64,000 nt of DNA, taken from Mycobacteroides abscessus ATCC 19977. GTDB taxonomy: Bacteria; Actinomycetota; Actinomycetes; Mycobacteriales; Mycobacteriaceae. Of this stretch, positions 55,482-63,765 are shown piece after piece. Under the pieces are notes generated by a model. The model made no database searches. It was not told the DNA's origin and was given only the letters and a program-made list of their open reading frames with translations. The stretch covers positions 3,410,001 through 3,474,000 of the forward strand of contig NC_010397.1 in assembly GCF_000069185.1 (NCBI RefSeq), read 5' to 3'. Every line of letters starts with the position of its first letter. Position 1 is the stretch's first letter. Made by a program: the position numbers and the translations under genes.

Positions 55482-55503
55482 CCGAGCGTTCTACAGTCGG
55501 GCC

Positions 55504-56325
55504 ATGAGCAGCCTTCGCGAAGAGATCCGGTCCGCCCTCGACGTCTCCCCCACGATCGATCCGGCGGCCGAGGTGTCACGACGGGTGGGCTTCCTCAAGG
55601 ATTATTTAAGGGCCAGCAGCACAAAGGGATTCGTCCTCGGCATCTCCGGCGGGCAGGACAGTGCGCTGGCCGGGCGACTGTGCCAGCTGGCGGCACAGGA
55701 ATCGCGGCTCGAAGGAGTGGCCGCCGAGTTCATCGCGGTGCGGCTGCCATACGGCGTGCAGGCCGATGAAGAAGATGCCCAAGTGGCCCTTCGCTTTATC
55801 GACCCCGACCGCACCATCGTCATCAACATCAAGGAAACCTCCGACGCTGCGACCAAGGCGGTCGCCGAGGCACTCGGCGAGACCCCGACGGACTTCGTGC
55901 GCGGCAACATCAAAGCCCGGGAGCGGATGGTCGTCCAGTACGCGGCTGCCGGCCAACACCGGCTACTGGTCGTCGGCACCGACCACGCGGCCGAGGCTGT
56001 CACAGGGTTCTTCACCAAGTTCGGCGACGGCGGAGTCGATGTCACCCCACTTACTGGACTCACCAAACGCCAAGGCGCGCAAATCCTTTCTCACCTCGGC
56101 GCACCGGACAGCATTTCCCATAAGGTGCCCACAGCCGATCTGGAGGACGATCGGCCCGCTCTTCCCGACGAGGTCGCCCTGGGCGTCACCTACGCGCAGA
56201 TCGACGACTATCTGGAGGGCAAGGCCGTCACCGTCGAGGCCGCCGACCGCATTGAGCGGTGGTACCTACAGACCCGTCACAAGCGGGCGCAGCCGGTCAC
56301 GCCATTTGACGGTTGGTGGCGTTAG
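55504..56325 (+). CDS. nadE: Ammonia-dependent NAD+ synthetase
   Basis: 273 residues, the size of NH3-dependent NadE; no glutaminase domain. P-loop [20 protein letters not shown] (SGGQDS at 48-53), [40 protein letters not shown], and the C-terminal [20 protein letters not shown]. It converts nicotinic acid adenine dinucleotide to NAD+ using ATP and ammonia. Tuberculosis carries only a large glutamine-dependent NadE at another locus, and at this position has dinP, so this is an extra synthetase in this lineage (inferred from recalled gene order). Confidence 0.93.
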   Translation: MSSLREEIRSALDVSPTIDPAAEVSRRVGFLKDYLRASSTKGFVLGISGGQDSALAGRLCQLAAQESRLEGVAAEFIAVRLPYGVQADEEDAQVALRFIDPDRTIVINIKETSDAATKAVAEALGETPTDFVRGNIKARERMVVQYAAAGQHRLLVVGTDHAAEAVTGFFTKFGDGGVDVTPLTGLTKRQGAQILSHLGAPDSISHKVPTADLEDDRPALPDEVALGVTYAQIDDYLEGKAVTVEAADRIERWYLQTRHKRAQPVTPFDGWWR

Positions 56326-57206
56326 GAGTCCCGCGGCGACGACGCCGAACCTGTCTTCTGGAATCCGGGCCGCAGCGCGTTGGTAAACGCGTAGTTGGCC
56401 ACCCGCATCGCGACGCTGTACGGCCACCACAATGTGCGCTTGAACAGATACAGCGCCCGGATATCGACCGAGGTGTACACCAGATAGCGGTTGTGCCGAA
56501 TGCCGTACAGGATCCGATCGGCCACCTTCTCCGGGCTCACCGCGTGGCCCACGAACCGCCCGATCCATCGGGCCACATTCTCGTTCTCACGATCCACGCC
56601 CGCGATGTCGACGGTGCGCACCAGCGGAGTGTTGACGGCACCCGGCACCACCACCGTGACGCCGATTTTGTATCGCGCGAGATCGAAGCGCAGCACCTCC
56701 GAAACCCCGCGCAGGCCGTACTTGCTGGCGCTGTACGCCGCATGCCACGGCAGGGCGACAATCCCGGCCGCCGAGGAGACATTCACGATCTGGCCACCCT
56801 TGCGGGCCTTGATCATCGCGGGCACAAAACTCTCGATGACGTGGATGGGGCCCATCAGGTTGATGTCCACCACGGAACGCCACTGCTGGTGACTGAGCCT
56901 GTCGACGGAGCCCCATACGGAAATGCCCGCGATGTTGAGCAGGACATCCATGCTCGGGTGCGTCGCGAGGATGTCCGAGGCGAAGGCGGCCACCGCCTCG
57001 TGATCGGAGATGTCGAGCGCTCGGTAGGCGCTGACCTTCCCTCCGGCCGCCTTGATCTCCTCGACAACAGACTCGAGCCCGTCGGCCGCTCGATCGGTCA
57101 AAAACAGCTCGGCACCCTCGCGCCCCAGCCGCAGCGCGGTGGCCCGTCCGATACCGCTCGCGGCTCCCGTAACAAAGCAGCGCTTACCGGTGAATTCGTA
57201 CGCCAT
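56322..57206 (-). CDS. Short-chain dehydrogenase/reductase (Rv3057c-like)
   Basis: 294 residues from ATG 57206. Cofactor loop [33 protein letters not shown] in place of NNAG; catalytic triad segment [20 protein letters not shown] with SKYG. The C-terminal NHRYLVY-like region ([20 protein letters not shown]) suggests a membrane-associated tail of about 40 residues. The substrate is probably a lipid or steroid. TACGGT (57213-57218) lies 6 nt before the ATG with no Shine-Dalgarno, so leaderless. It overlaps nadE convergently by 4 nt. Confidence 0.88.
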   Translation of the reverse strand: MAYEFTGKRCFVTGAASGIGRATALRLGREGAELFLTDRAADGLESVVEEIKAAGGKVSAYRALDISDHEAVAAFASDILATHPSMDVLLNIAGISVWGSVDRLSHQQWRSVVDINLMGPIHVIESFVPAMIKARKGGQIVNVSSAAGIVALPWHAAYSASKYGLRGVSEVLRFDLARYKIGVTVVVPGAVNTPLVRTVDIAGVDRENENVARWIGRFVGHAVSPEKVADRILYGIRHNRYLVYTSVDIRALYLFKRTLWWPYSVAMRVANYAFTNALRPGFQKTGSASSPRDS

Positions 57207-57212
57207 TACTGA

Positions 57213-57218
57213 ACCGTA
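57213..57218 (-). promoter_or_regulatory. -10 hexamer of the Rv3057c-like gene, leaderless arrangement
   Basis: TACGGT on the minus strand ends exactly 6 nt before ATG 57206. Confidence 0.5.
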
Positions 57219-57271
57219 CCGGCCGAGAATCTTGAATTTCTGCGCGGTCCAATAGCAAACGGTACCTTCAA

Positions 57272-58219
57272 ATGATGACCTTTCATGGCACGCAATCTCG
57301 GCGACGTTGGTTACCGTGGGCAACTACAATTGCAGTAGCACTGATGGCAACCGTGGCGTGCTCGGGGAACTCACCTTCGCGTACCGAGGCACCCGATTCT
57401 GGGCGTTACCCCGCCACTGCGGCACCCACCTACACCCAGACGCCGGCGGCCCCGTTGCGCGATTCGCTACAGCAGGCTCCCCAGTACGGGCCGCCGACCG
57501 AATCCAAACGCGACATCGTCAAGACCGGAAGCATGACGATCACCGTCCCCAATCCCTCCGAGGCGGCCGACAAGGCCGCCGGACTCACCGAGGCAGCCAA
57601 CGGCCGAGTCGAGAGCCGCTCGGAAGACGCGGGGTCGCGGGCAGACCGTGCACAGACATCGATCGTGCTGCGGATCCCCGCGGCCAAGCTCGACGGCGTG
57701 CTGCGTGATCTCAAGGAGCTCGGGAAGGTCAAGTCCGCCGATACCAAGAGCGATGACGTGACCTCGCAGCGAGTCGACCTGGATGCCCGGATCGCGGCAC
57801 TACAGACGTCCGTCGACCGGCTGCTCGGGATCATGCGCGATTCCAAGGACACCGATGCGTTGATCAAGGCCGAGAGCGAACTGTCCAAGCGCCAGGCCGA
57901 ACTGGACAGTCTGCGCGCACAGCGCAATCAGCTCGGTGAGCAGGTCGCCTACAGCTCGATCACCGTCACGTTCCGCGCCGAGGAGGTCGGCCTGCCGCCG
58001 ACGCCGCCGAAGTATCAGGGGTTCTTCGGGGAAATAGAGCGCGGCTGGGATGGGCTGGTAGCGGCCGCCAACAGCGTGCTACTGCTGTTCGGACTGCTGC
58101 TGCCCTGGCTGGGCGCACTCGCGGTCCTCGGCGGACTCGGTTACGGCATTCGCCATGCGGTACTGCGGCGCCGGTCCGGGCCTACCCAGTCACCGCCCCA
58201 GAAGGCTCACACGCCATAG
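57272..58219 (+). CDS. DUF4349 lipoprotein
   Basis: 315 residues from ATG 57272; a second ATG (57275) sits 6 nt after TACCTT and could be a leaderless start. Signal peptide with lipobox ATVACSGN puts the lipid on Cys30. The DUF4349 domain follows with DIVKTGSMTITVPNPSEAAD, a coiled-coil stretch RIAALQTSVDRLLGIMRDSK through KAESELSKRQAELDSLRAQR, and a C-terminal transmembrane helix LLLFGLLLPWLGALAVLGGL. It is an envelope protein of unknown function. Its 3' end overlaps the convergent TetR gene by 30 nt. Confidence 0.88.
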   Translation: MMTFHGTQSRRRWLPWATTIAVALMATVACSGNSPSRTEAPDSGRYPATAAPTYTQTPAAPLRDSLQQAPQYGPPTESKRDIVKTGSMTITVPNPSEAADKAAGLTEAANGRVESRSEDAGSRADRAQTSIVLRIPAAKLDGVLRDLKELGKVKSADTKSDDVTSQRVDLDARIAALQTSVDRLLGIMRDSKDTDALIKAESELSKRQAELDSLRAQRNQLGEQVAYSSITVTFRAEEVGLPPTPPKYQGFFGEIERGWDGLVAAANSVLLLFGLLLPWLGALAVLGGLGYGIRHAVLRRRSGPTQSPPQKAHTP

Positions 58220-58828
58220 GGTTTCGACGGTGGCGATGGCCCGCGCGGGATCGGTGTTCCGCCCCACGAACGAGCTGTCACCCGAAACCGTGGACGCGGT
58301 CAACGCCACCAGCGACCGCACCAACGCCGGCAGGTCGTCGGAGATCGGTTGCGCACCGCGCTCTTTCACCTCGGTCTCGGCGATCTTGAGGATCTTCTCG
58401 ATGACCACATCGGTGAGGTCGTCGAGCAGTCCAGCAATGGTCGGATCGGTGATCCGCGCCTCCTGGCACGCCTTCATCAACGGGTCGTTGTGCGCGAAGG
58501 AGGCCGCGGCACTGCCCACCATTCGGTGGGCGAACTGCTCGGGAGTCTCTTCCTCACCGCGCGGCGCGAAGTAGTGGGTGAGCTCATCGAGCTCGGCGAA
58601 GGCGTCACCGACCATTTGCGCGAGTACCGAGTACTTGCTGTCGAAGTAGAAGTAGAACCCGGATCTACCGACGCCTGCCCGCTCACTGATCGCGCTGACC
58701 GAGAGGTCGGCGAAGCTGTGGTTTTCCGCGATGAGTTCGGCGACAGCCGTCATGATCGCGTCCCGCTGGCGATCGCCGCGGGTCTGCGTGCCACTGCGCG
58801 CTGGACTGACCACTTGCACAGTTTGCAC
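58190..58828 (-). CDS. TetR-family regulator (Rv3058c-like)
   Basis: 212 residues from GTG 58828, chosen because TACGGT lies 6 nt upstream and TTGACG 18 bp before that; a longer frame to 58894 would cross the operator. HTH: RDAIMTAVAELIAENHSFAD, then LSVSAISERAGVGRSGFYFY and FDSKYSVLAQMVGDAFAEL. It is divergent from cyp136, with a perfect CTTGAC/GTCAAG repeat over its -35, so it probably represses itself and cyp136. Confidence 0.88.
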   Translation of the reverse strand: MQTVQVVSPARSGTQTRGDRQRDAIMTAVAELIAENHSFADLSVSAISERAGVGRSGFYFYFDSKYSVLAQMVGDAFAELDELTHYFAPRGEEETPEQFAHRMVGSAAASFAHNDPLMKACQEARITDPTIAGLLDDLTDVVIEKILKIAETEVKERGAQPISDDLPALVRSLVALTASTVSGDSSFVGRNTDPARAIATVETLWRVSLLGR

Positions 58829-58849
58829 CGAAACACCGTACGAACAGAA

Positions 58850-58865
58850 CTTGACACCCGTCAAG
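58850..58865. promoter_or_regulatory. TetR operator between the Rv3058c-like gene and cyp136
   Basis: CTTGACACCCGTCAAG has perfect 6-bp arms and a 4-bp centre. The right arm on the minus strand contains TTGACG, the -35 of the TetR promoter (-10 TACGGT at 58835-58840, 18-bp spacing). Confidence 0.65.
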
Positions 58866-58929
58866 TCCTGTGGCGAAGATGAGCTAGAGCACATCGACGT
58901 GCTTGCCGCGAGCGAAGGAGCGACGCCCC

Positions 58930-60408
58930 ATGGCGACGATCAGCAGCACCGATTACCTCATCGACCAGGCTAAACGCCGCCTCCCCACCATGAACACCCT
59001 TCCGGGGATGGGCTATATCGAGAATTACCTCAATAACCGCGAATGGCCGATGACGGAATTGGCCGCGCCGCCACCTGGTAGCGGCCTCAAGCCGGTGATG
59101 GGCGATCAGGGTCTGCCGATGCTCGGGCACATGGTCGAGATGTTCCGCGGTGGCATCGACTGGGTGCTCAACATGTACCAGGAGCGTGGACCGGTCAGCT
59201 GGACACAGACACCTATAGGAAAGATCGTCGCGGCGCTGGGGCCCGATGCCACGCAGGCCGTCTTCAGCAATGCCAACAAGGACTTCTCTCAGCAGGGCTG
59301 GGTACCGGTGATCGGCCCCTTCTTCAACCGTGGCCTGATGCTGCTGGACTTCCAGGAGCATCGCGAGCACCGGCTGATCATGCAGCAGGCCTTCCTGCGC
59401 AGTCGGCTGGCCGGCTACGTGGAGCAGATCGATGCGGTCGCCAGCGAGATCGTCGCCCAGTGGCCGACGAACGACAACCGTTTCCTGTTCTACCCGGCCA
59501 TCAAGGAATTGACCTTGGACGTGGCCTCCGTGGTGTTCATGGGCAACGAGCCCCACGCTCAGCATGAACGGCTCGAAAAGGTCAACAAGGCATTCGTGGC
59601 GACCACCCGCGCCGGCGGCGCCATCTTCCGGTTCGGCCTTCCGCCCTTCAAATGGTGGCAGGGCTTGCAGGGGCGCAAACTGCTCGAGGAGTATTTCGCC
59701 GAGCGAGTCGGTATTGCCCGACAGAAAACCGAAGGCGCGGACATGCTGACGGCGCTGTGCCATGCGGAGACCGACGAAGGCGACGCCTTCACCGACACCG
59801 ACATCGTCAACCACATGATCTTCCTGATGATGGCCGCGCACGACACCACCACGTCGACCACAACGACAATGGCGTACTACCTGGCCGCCAATCCCGAGTG
59901 GCAAGAACGAGTTCGGGACGAGTCGGACCGCCTGGGCGACGGTCCCTTGGACATCGACTCGCTGGAGAAGCTGGAGAGCCTGGACTTGGTGATGAACGAA
60001 GCGCTGCGGCTCGTGACCCCGCTGCCGTTCAACATCCGTTCCACGGTCCGCGATACCGATCTACTCGGCTTCCACATCCCGGCCGGCACCATGATCAACA
60101 TCTGGCCGGGCATGAACCATCGGTTGCCCGAATTGTGGACAGAGCCGGACAAGTTCGACCCCGATCGCTTCTCCGAACCGCGCAATGAGCACAAGCGCCA
60201 CCGATACGCGTTCTCGCCGTTCGGCGGGGGTGCGCACAAGTGCATCGGCATGGTGTTCGGACAGCTGGAGATCAAGGCCGTCATGCACCGGCTGCTGCGG
60301 CGGTACCGGTTTGAGCTGGCCCATCCCCACTACCAGCCCAAGTGGGACTACGCCGGCATGCCGCTGCCCATTGACGGCATGCCCATCATCCTGCGCCCCT
60401 TGCACTGA
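58930..60408 (+). CDS. cyp136: Cytochrome P450 CYP136-like
   Basis: 492 residues from ATG 58930, with AAGGAG 9 nt upstream; same length as Rv3059. I-helix oxygen-activation motif MMAAHDTTTSTTTT, K-helix EALRLVTPLPFNIRSTVRDT (EXXR), and heme-binding FSPFGGGAHKCIGMVFGQ with the proximal Cys438. The N-terminus has no membrane anchor. It hydroxylates an unknown, probably lipid or terpenoid, substrate using ferredoxin. It is divergent from its likely TetR repressor. Confidence 0.94.
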   Translation: MATISSTDYLIDQAKRRLPTMNTLPGMGYIENYLNNREWPMTELAAPPPGSGLKPVMGDQGLPMLGHMVEMFRGGIDWVLNMYQERGPVSWTQTPIGKIVAALGPDATQAVFSNANKDFSQQGWVPVIGPFFNRGLMLLDFQEHREHRLIMQQAFLRSRLAGYVEQIDAVASEIVAQWPTNDNRFLFYPAIKELTLDVASVVFMGNEPHAQHERLEKVNKAFVATTRAGGAIFRFGLPPFKWWQGLQGRKLLEEYFAERVGIARQKTEGADMLTALCHAETDEGDAFTDTDIVNHMIFLMMAAHDTTTSTTTTMAYYLAANPEWQERVRDESDRLGDGPLDIDSLEKLESLDLVMNEALRLVTPLPFNIRSTVRDTDLLGFHIPAGTMINIWPGMNHRLPELWTEPDKFDPDRFSEPRNEHKRHRYAFSPFGGGAHKCIGMVFGQLEIKAVMHRLLRRYRFELAHPHYQPKWDYAGMPLPIDGMPIILRPLH

Positions 60409-60417
60409 GCGCAGGGG

Positions 60418-60867
60418 TCAGCGCGCCAGACGGTTGGCGCAGGCGGTGACCGCCTTGAGTGAGGACGTGGTGGCGTCGGGAGCGCGGCCCATCGCCCAAG
60501 CGGTGCCCAAGCCGTTGGTGCCACGGATGAATGTGCACGTTTGATCGCCATCGCGCAGCTGATGGAAGCTGAGCGTTTCCATCGGTATGCCGTGTTCGGA
60601 CAGCATGGCGGTCAGCGCCGCCATGGGTCCGCACGCGCTGACCGTCGCCGACTCGATGCACTCACCGATCGTCAGCGTCGCCTGGTAGGTGCCGCCGGTC
60701 TGGGACCACTGGCCCAACCGCAGCGCGCCGCCGCTGCGCTCATAGGTCTGGCAGAACGAGGCCCACGACATATCGCCTGCCTCCTCGCGCAGCCCACGTG
60801 GCAGTGGGACGCCGAAGCGTGCCGTAAACGGATCGATCTGCGGGGAGATGGTGGTGTCAGAGTGCAT
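60418..60867 (-). CDS. Stand-alone LeuA regulatory-domain-like protein
   Basis: 149 residues from ATG 60867. It resembles the C-terminal part of alpha-isopropylmalate synthase: a short linker LPRGLREEAGDMSWASFCQT, then the allosteric-type domain YQATLTIGECIESATVSACG, PMAALTAMLSEHGIPMETLS and a final DATTSSLKAVTACANRLA close to the LeuA C-terminus. The TIM-barrel catalytic domain is absent. The gene may bind leucine or a related ligand and act as a sensor or modulator; this is inference. The frame is also open back to GTG 61002, but that region carries a structured leader. Confidence 0.7.
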   Translation of the reverse strand: MHSDTTISPQIDPFTARFGVPLPRGLREEAGDMSWASFCQTYERSGGALRLGQWSQTGGTYQATLTIGECIESATVSACGPMAALTAMLSEHGIPMETLSFHQLRDGDQTCTFIRGTNGLGTAWAMGRAPDATTSSLKAVTACANRLAR

Positions 60868-60904
60868 GTGCGGTCTTTCATCCGGAGTGGAAGGCGACCG
60901 ACAG

Positions 60905-60968
60905 GTAGTAGCTTCGACCCACAGCGAGGGGTCGGTCTGGATCAGACCCCGCTGCGGGTTGCTACTAC
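60905..60968 (-). promoter_or_regulatory. Structured leader hairpin upstream of the LeuA-domain gene
   Basis: A near-continuous hairpin spans 60905-60968: GTAGTAGC (60905-60912) pairs with GCTACTAC (60961-60968), then ACCC with GGGT, CAGCG (60922-60926) with CGCTG (60950-60954), and an inner GGTCTG/CAGACC stem (60934-60939, 60943-60948). Its base lies 37 nt before ATG 60867. It follows a Leu-codon-rich stretch, as in amino-acid attenuators. Confidence 0.6.
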
Positions 60969-60992
60969 GAGTTGACCGGAGAAGTACAGCAC
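60942..60992 (-). other. Candidate Leu/Val-rich leader peptide frame
   Basis: Minus-strand frame from GTG 60992 to TGA 60942 encodes 16 residues, MLYFSGQLVVATRSGV. The same frame upstream (from 61007) reads LLWLLV before the GTG, so Leu codons are dense at 60987-61007. A second frame from GTG 61002 carries VLLRS and reads through to the LeuA-like protein. Which is translated is unclear. Confidence 0.35.
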
Positions 60993-61020
60993 GAGAAGCC
61001 ACAGTAGACGCGGCGTCTGA

Positions 61021-62013
61021 TTAGCGCAAATACTTTCCCAGGACCAGCATCGATCGCTCGCGGTCGGGATCGGGCGGGTCGTCGATGAGGGTGCGCAGAC
61101 GCTCGGTGATGGTGTCACCGTCCAGGTGCGTGCCGATGAGCACCAGACTCGCCCCCGACGAGAAATCCGATGCCCTCCCGACTTTGTCGAAGCTGATGTG
61201 GTCTCCCACGGTATGCACCGCGAGCGTCCTGTCGCCCAGTCGCACCAGCCCCTTGATCCGGTATACGCCGGCCGGCTGACTGTCGAGAAACTCGATAAGT
61301 CGCCGTGGATGCAGCGGCTGTTCCGTCGCGAATTCGACAGTCTCGTAGTGATGGTGCGCGTGATGCTCATGGCTGTGATCCTCGCGAATGAGGTCCTCGA
61401 GCGAGAGCTGACCGACAGGCTCGGGGCGCTCCTTCTTGTCGAACAACAGCCGGGGGTCGACGTCGGCTCCGGTGGTCTCCACGATCGACGCCCGTGGATT
61501 GCGTTCCTTGACGACAGCGCGCAGATGGGTACGGTCCCCGGCGTCTGCCAGGTCAATCTTGTTGAGAACCACGAGATCCGCCAGGTCCAGGTGCTGAGCG
61601 ATCTCCGGGTGCCGGACGGCGACGTCCTCGTACTGAGCGGTGTCCACGACGGTGACCAGTCCCCCGTAACCGATGCGCCGGTCCTCGGCCGTCGCCGCGA
61701 GCACCATGCGCACCAAAGGCAGCGGCTCGGCCAGCCCGCTGGCCTCGATGACGATCGCGTCGATGTCCCGGCCGGCAAGAGCGCTCAGCATGCCGCCCAG
61801 TTCGTCATCATCGGCGGTACAGCACAGGCATCCATTGGACATGGTCATGGTCGAGTCGACCTGGCCCGCAACCAGCATGGCATCGATGTTGATGGCACCG
61901 AAGTCGTTGACTACCACGCCGATTCGCACGCCCAGGGTGTTGCGCAGCAGATTGTTCAGCAGTGTCGTCTTACCGGCACCCAAGAACCCGGAGACGATGG
62001 TGACCGGGATCAA
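61021..62013 (-). CDS. COG0523 (CobW/ZigA-type) metal-associated GTPase
   Basis: 330 residues from TTG 62013, the only start that keeps the P-loop near the N-terminus. Walker A SGFLGAGKTT at 8-17; metal-binding CXCC as GCLCC at 61-65; ASGLAEPLPLVRM; guanine-specificity NKIDLAD. A His-rich loop (HSHEHHAHHH) around residue 215 and the C-terminal CobW_C domain complete it. Such proteins insert or store zinc, cobalt or iron in target enzymes. The TAA ends 153 nt before the LeuA-domain ATG, so the two may be co-transcribed. Confidence 0.93.
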   Translation of the reverse strand: MIPVTIVSGFLGAGKTTLLNNLLRNTLGVRIGVVVNDFGAINIDAMLVAGQVDSTMTMSNGCLCCTADDDELGGMLSALAGRDIDAIVIEASGLAEPLPLVRMVLAATAEDRRIGYGGLVTVVDTAQYEDVAVRHPEIAQHLDLADLVVLNKIDLADAGDRTHLRAVVKERNPRASIVETTGADVDPRLLFDKKERPEPVGQLSLEDLIREDHSHEHHAHHHYETVEFATEQPLHPRRLIEFLDSQPAGVYRIKGLVRLGDRTLAVHTVGDHISFDKVGRASDFSSGASLVLIGTHLDGDTITERLRTLIDDPPDPDRERSMLVLGKYLR

Positions 62014-62066
62014 GCTATGTTCTCGACACTTCTCCGCACACGGCCCAGTCTAGGTAAAGCCGTCAA

Positions 62067-62876
62067 CTAGTTGATGGTCGAGATGATGCCGCCGTTGACG
62101 AAAATAGTCTGCGCCGTCGTCCACCCCGATTCCGGAAGGACCAACAGCCTGGCCACCGGCAGGATGTCATCACCGCGCCCGATCTGTCCGTTGATACTCA
62201 TCGACTCCAGCCAGGCGATGTTCTCGTCGGATTCGGCCGGATAGAAAAAGCTGGTCTGCAAGGGGCCCGGCGCGATGCAGTTCGCGGTGATCCCGCGCCC
62301 ACCAACCTCTTTGGCCAATGCCTTGGTGAAATGCTCGACGGGAGCCTTGGACCCGGCGTACGCACTGTAGGTGGGTGCCAGTGCCCCGACCATCGTGGTG
62401 ACAAAGCTCAGGATCCGGCCGTTGTCGGCCATCCGGCGCGCCGCCTCACGCATCATGAAGAACACCGTCTTGGCGTTGGCGTTGAAGACCCCGTCATATT
62501 CGTCTTCGGTGATATCCGCCAAAGGTTTCCGCACGATCATGCCGGCGGTGTTGATCAGGATGTCCCATCGGCCGAACGCTTCGAAGGCGGCATCGGCAAG
62601 CTTGGTGCAGTTCTCGGGGACGGACAGATCCGCCTGGAAGCTCACCGCGTCGCTACCGGACTCCTGAATCTGCCGAACAACCCGCTCCGCCTGCTGGGCC
62701 TTGCTATCGCTGCGATAGTGCACGACAACTTGGGCGCCGTCCTGGGCCAGTGTCCGCGCAAGCGCCGCACCCATATTGGCCGATGCGCCGGTGATCACGG
62801 CGACCTTCCCTCGCAGCGGCTGTTCCTGCGGCCGATAGGGCTGAACCGGATCGATGGTGTGTGGGATGTCGACCAT
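62067..62876 (-). CDS. Short-chain dehydrogenase/reductase
   Basis: 269 residues from ATG 62876, with AGGAG 6 nt upstream. Cofactor loop VITGASANMGAALARTLAQD, with Asn in place of the usual Gly-Ile turn (GASANMG), then LINTAGMIVRKP, Ser in FVTTMVGALAPTYSAYAGSK holding the YXXXK. The C-terminal VNGGIISTIN is a substrate-binding end. The substrate is unknown. It is divergent from the NAD(P)-binding protein gene, with TTGTTGACAGCTAACAAG (62960-62977) in the gap. Confidence 0.85.
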   Translation of the reverse strand: MVDIPHTIDPVQPYRPQEQPLRGKVAVITGASANMGAALARTLAQDGAQVVVHYRSDSKAQQAERVVRQIQESGSDAVSFQADLSVPENCTKLADAAFEAFGRWDILINTAGMIVRKPLADITEDEYDGVFNANAKTVFFMMREAARRMADNGRILSFVTTMVGALAPTYSAYAGSKAPVEHFTKALAKEVGGRGITANCIAPGPLQTSFFYPAESDENIAWLESMSINGQIGRGDDILPVARLLVLPESGWTTAQTIFVNGGIISTIN

Positions 62877-63054
62877 ATCCACTCCTGGTAGCAATCAGTC
62901 GCCCACGCGGGCAAGCCCCAACGCTATGAGATCTACCTAGCCCGAGCCAACAAAAGATTGTTGACAGCTAACAAGTGGGCCTTGTGAGACTCCCGCCCGG
63001 GAATGCCCGAACCACCGGCACAGTTGTCGGTCGTGGGCCCACGAAAGGAACACC
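62877..63054. promoter_or_regulatory. Divergent promoter region of two dehydrogenase genes
   Basis: It contains TTGTTGACAGCTAACAAG near 62960, with TTGTT/AACAA arms and an embedded TTGACA that could be a -35, but no clear -10 follows at 17 bp. GAAAGGAAC is the Shine-Dalgarno of the gene at 63055. Confidence 0.3.
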
Positions 63055-63717
63055 ATGCCGCAGAAGGTCGTCATCGCCGGTGGTCACGGACAGATCGCCG
63101 CGCACCTGATCCGCCTGCTCGCGGCGCGCGGCGACACGGCCGTCGCGCTGATCCGCAATCCCGATCACGCTGCCGATGTCGAGGCGTGGGGTGGACTACC
63201 GCTGGTTCTGGACCTGGAGTCCACCGACGCTGACGACGTGGCCGGCGCCCTCGCGGGTGCCGATGCCGCCGTATTCGCCGCCGGTGCTGGACCCGGCAGC
63301 GGTCCGGCCCGCAAGGACACCGTTGATCGCGCCGCCGCTGTGCTCTTGGCCACCGCGGCGGAGCAGGCCCAGGTGCACCGCTTCATTCAGATCAGCGCCT
63401 TCGGCGCCGGCGAGCCCGCGCCCACCGAGGGCGACGAGTCCTGGATCGCCTATGTGATCGCCAAGACGGCCGCCGAGGAGGACTTGCGCACCCGCGACCG
63501 GCTGGACTGGACAATCCTGCGCCCGGGCCTGCTCACCGATACAGCCCCAACCGGTTCAGTTACCTTGTCGGCCAGCAAGATCGAGCGCGGATCCGTCCCT
63601 CGCGCCGATGTCGCGGCGGTGGTGGCCGAGCTGCTGGGAGCACCGAACACGGTGCACGAGATCCTGTTCCTGACCGAAGGGACCGCGCCGATCGCCAGTG
63701 CGGTAGCCGGGCTCTAA
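63055..63717 (+). CDS. NAD(P)-binding atypical SDR-family protein
   Basis: 220 residues. Rossmann loop VVIAGGHGQIAAHLIRLLAA (a GGXGQI form of the atypical SDR glycine motif), then VALIRNPDHAADVEAWGG and AALAGADAAVFAAGAG in family form, with RFIQISAFGAG and the late YVIAKTAAEEDLR. This is the NmrA/YwnB-like group that senses or uses NADP; the exact reaction is unknown. GAAAGGAAC precedes ATG 63055. It converges on the sigma-factor gene. Confidence 0.85.
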   Translation: MPQKVVIAGGHGQIAAHLIRLLAARGDTAVALIRNPDHAADVEAWGGLPLVLDLESTDADDVAGALAGADAAVFAAGAGPGSGPARKDTVDRAAAVLLATAAEQAQVHRFIQISAFGAGEPAPTEGDESWIAYVIAKTAAEEDLRTRDRLDWTILRPGLLTDTAPTGSVTLSASKIERGSVPRADVAAVVAELLGAPNTVHEILFLTEGTAPIASAVAGL

Positions 63718-63765
63718 GCGGCGCACGGGGTGGGAATGGAGGCCGACCGCCGAGCGCTCGTCGCT

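Noticed and set aside
62058-62067. CAACTAGTTG palindrome near the end of an SDR gene
   Set aside because: It overlaps the stop codon and is too short to claim as a site.
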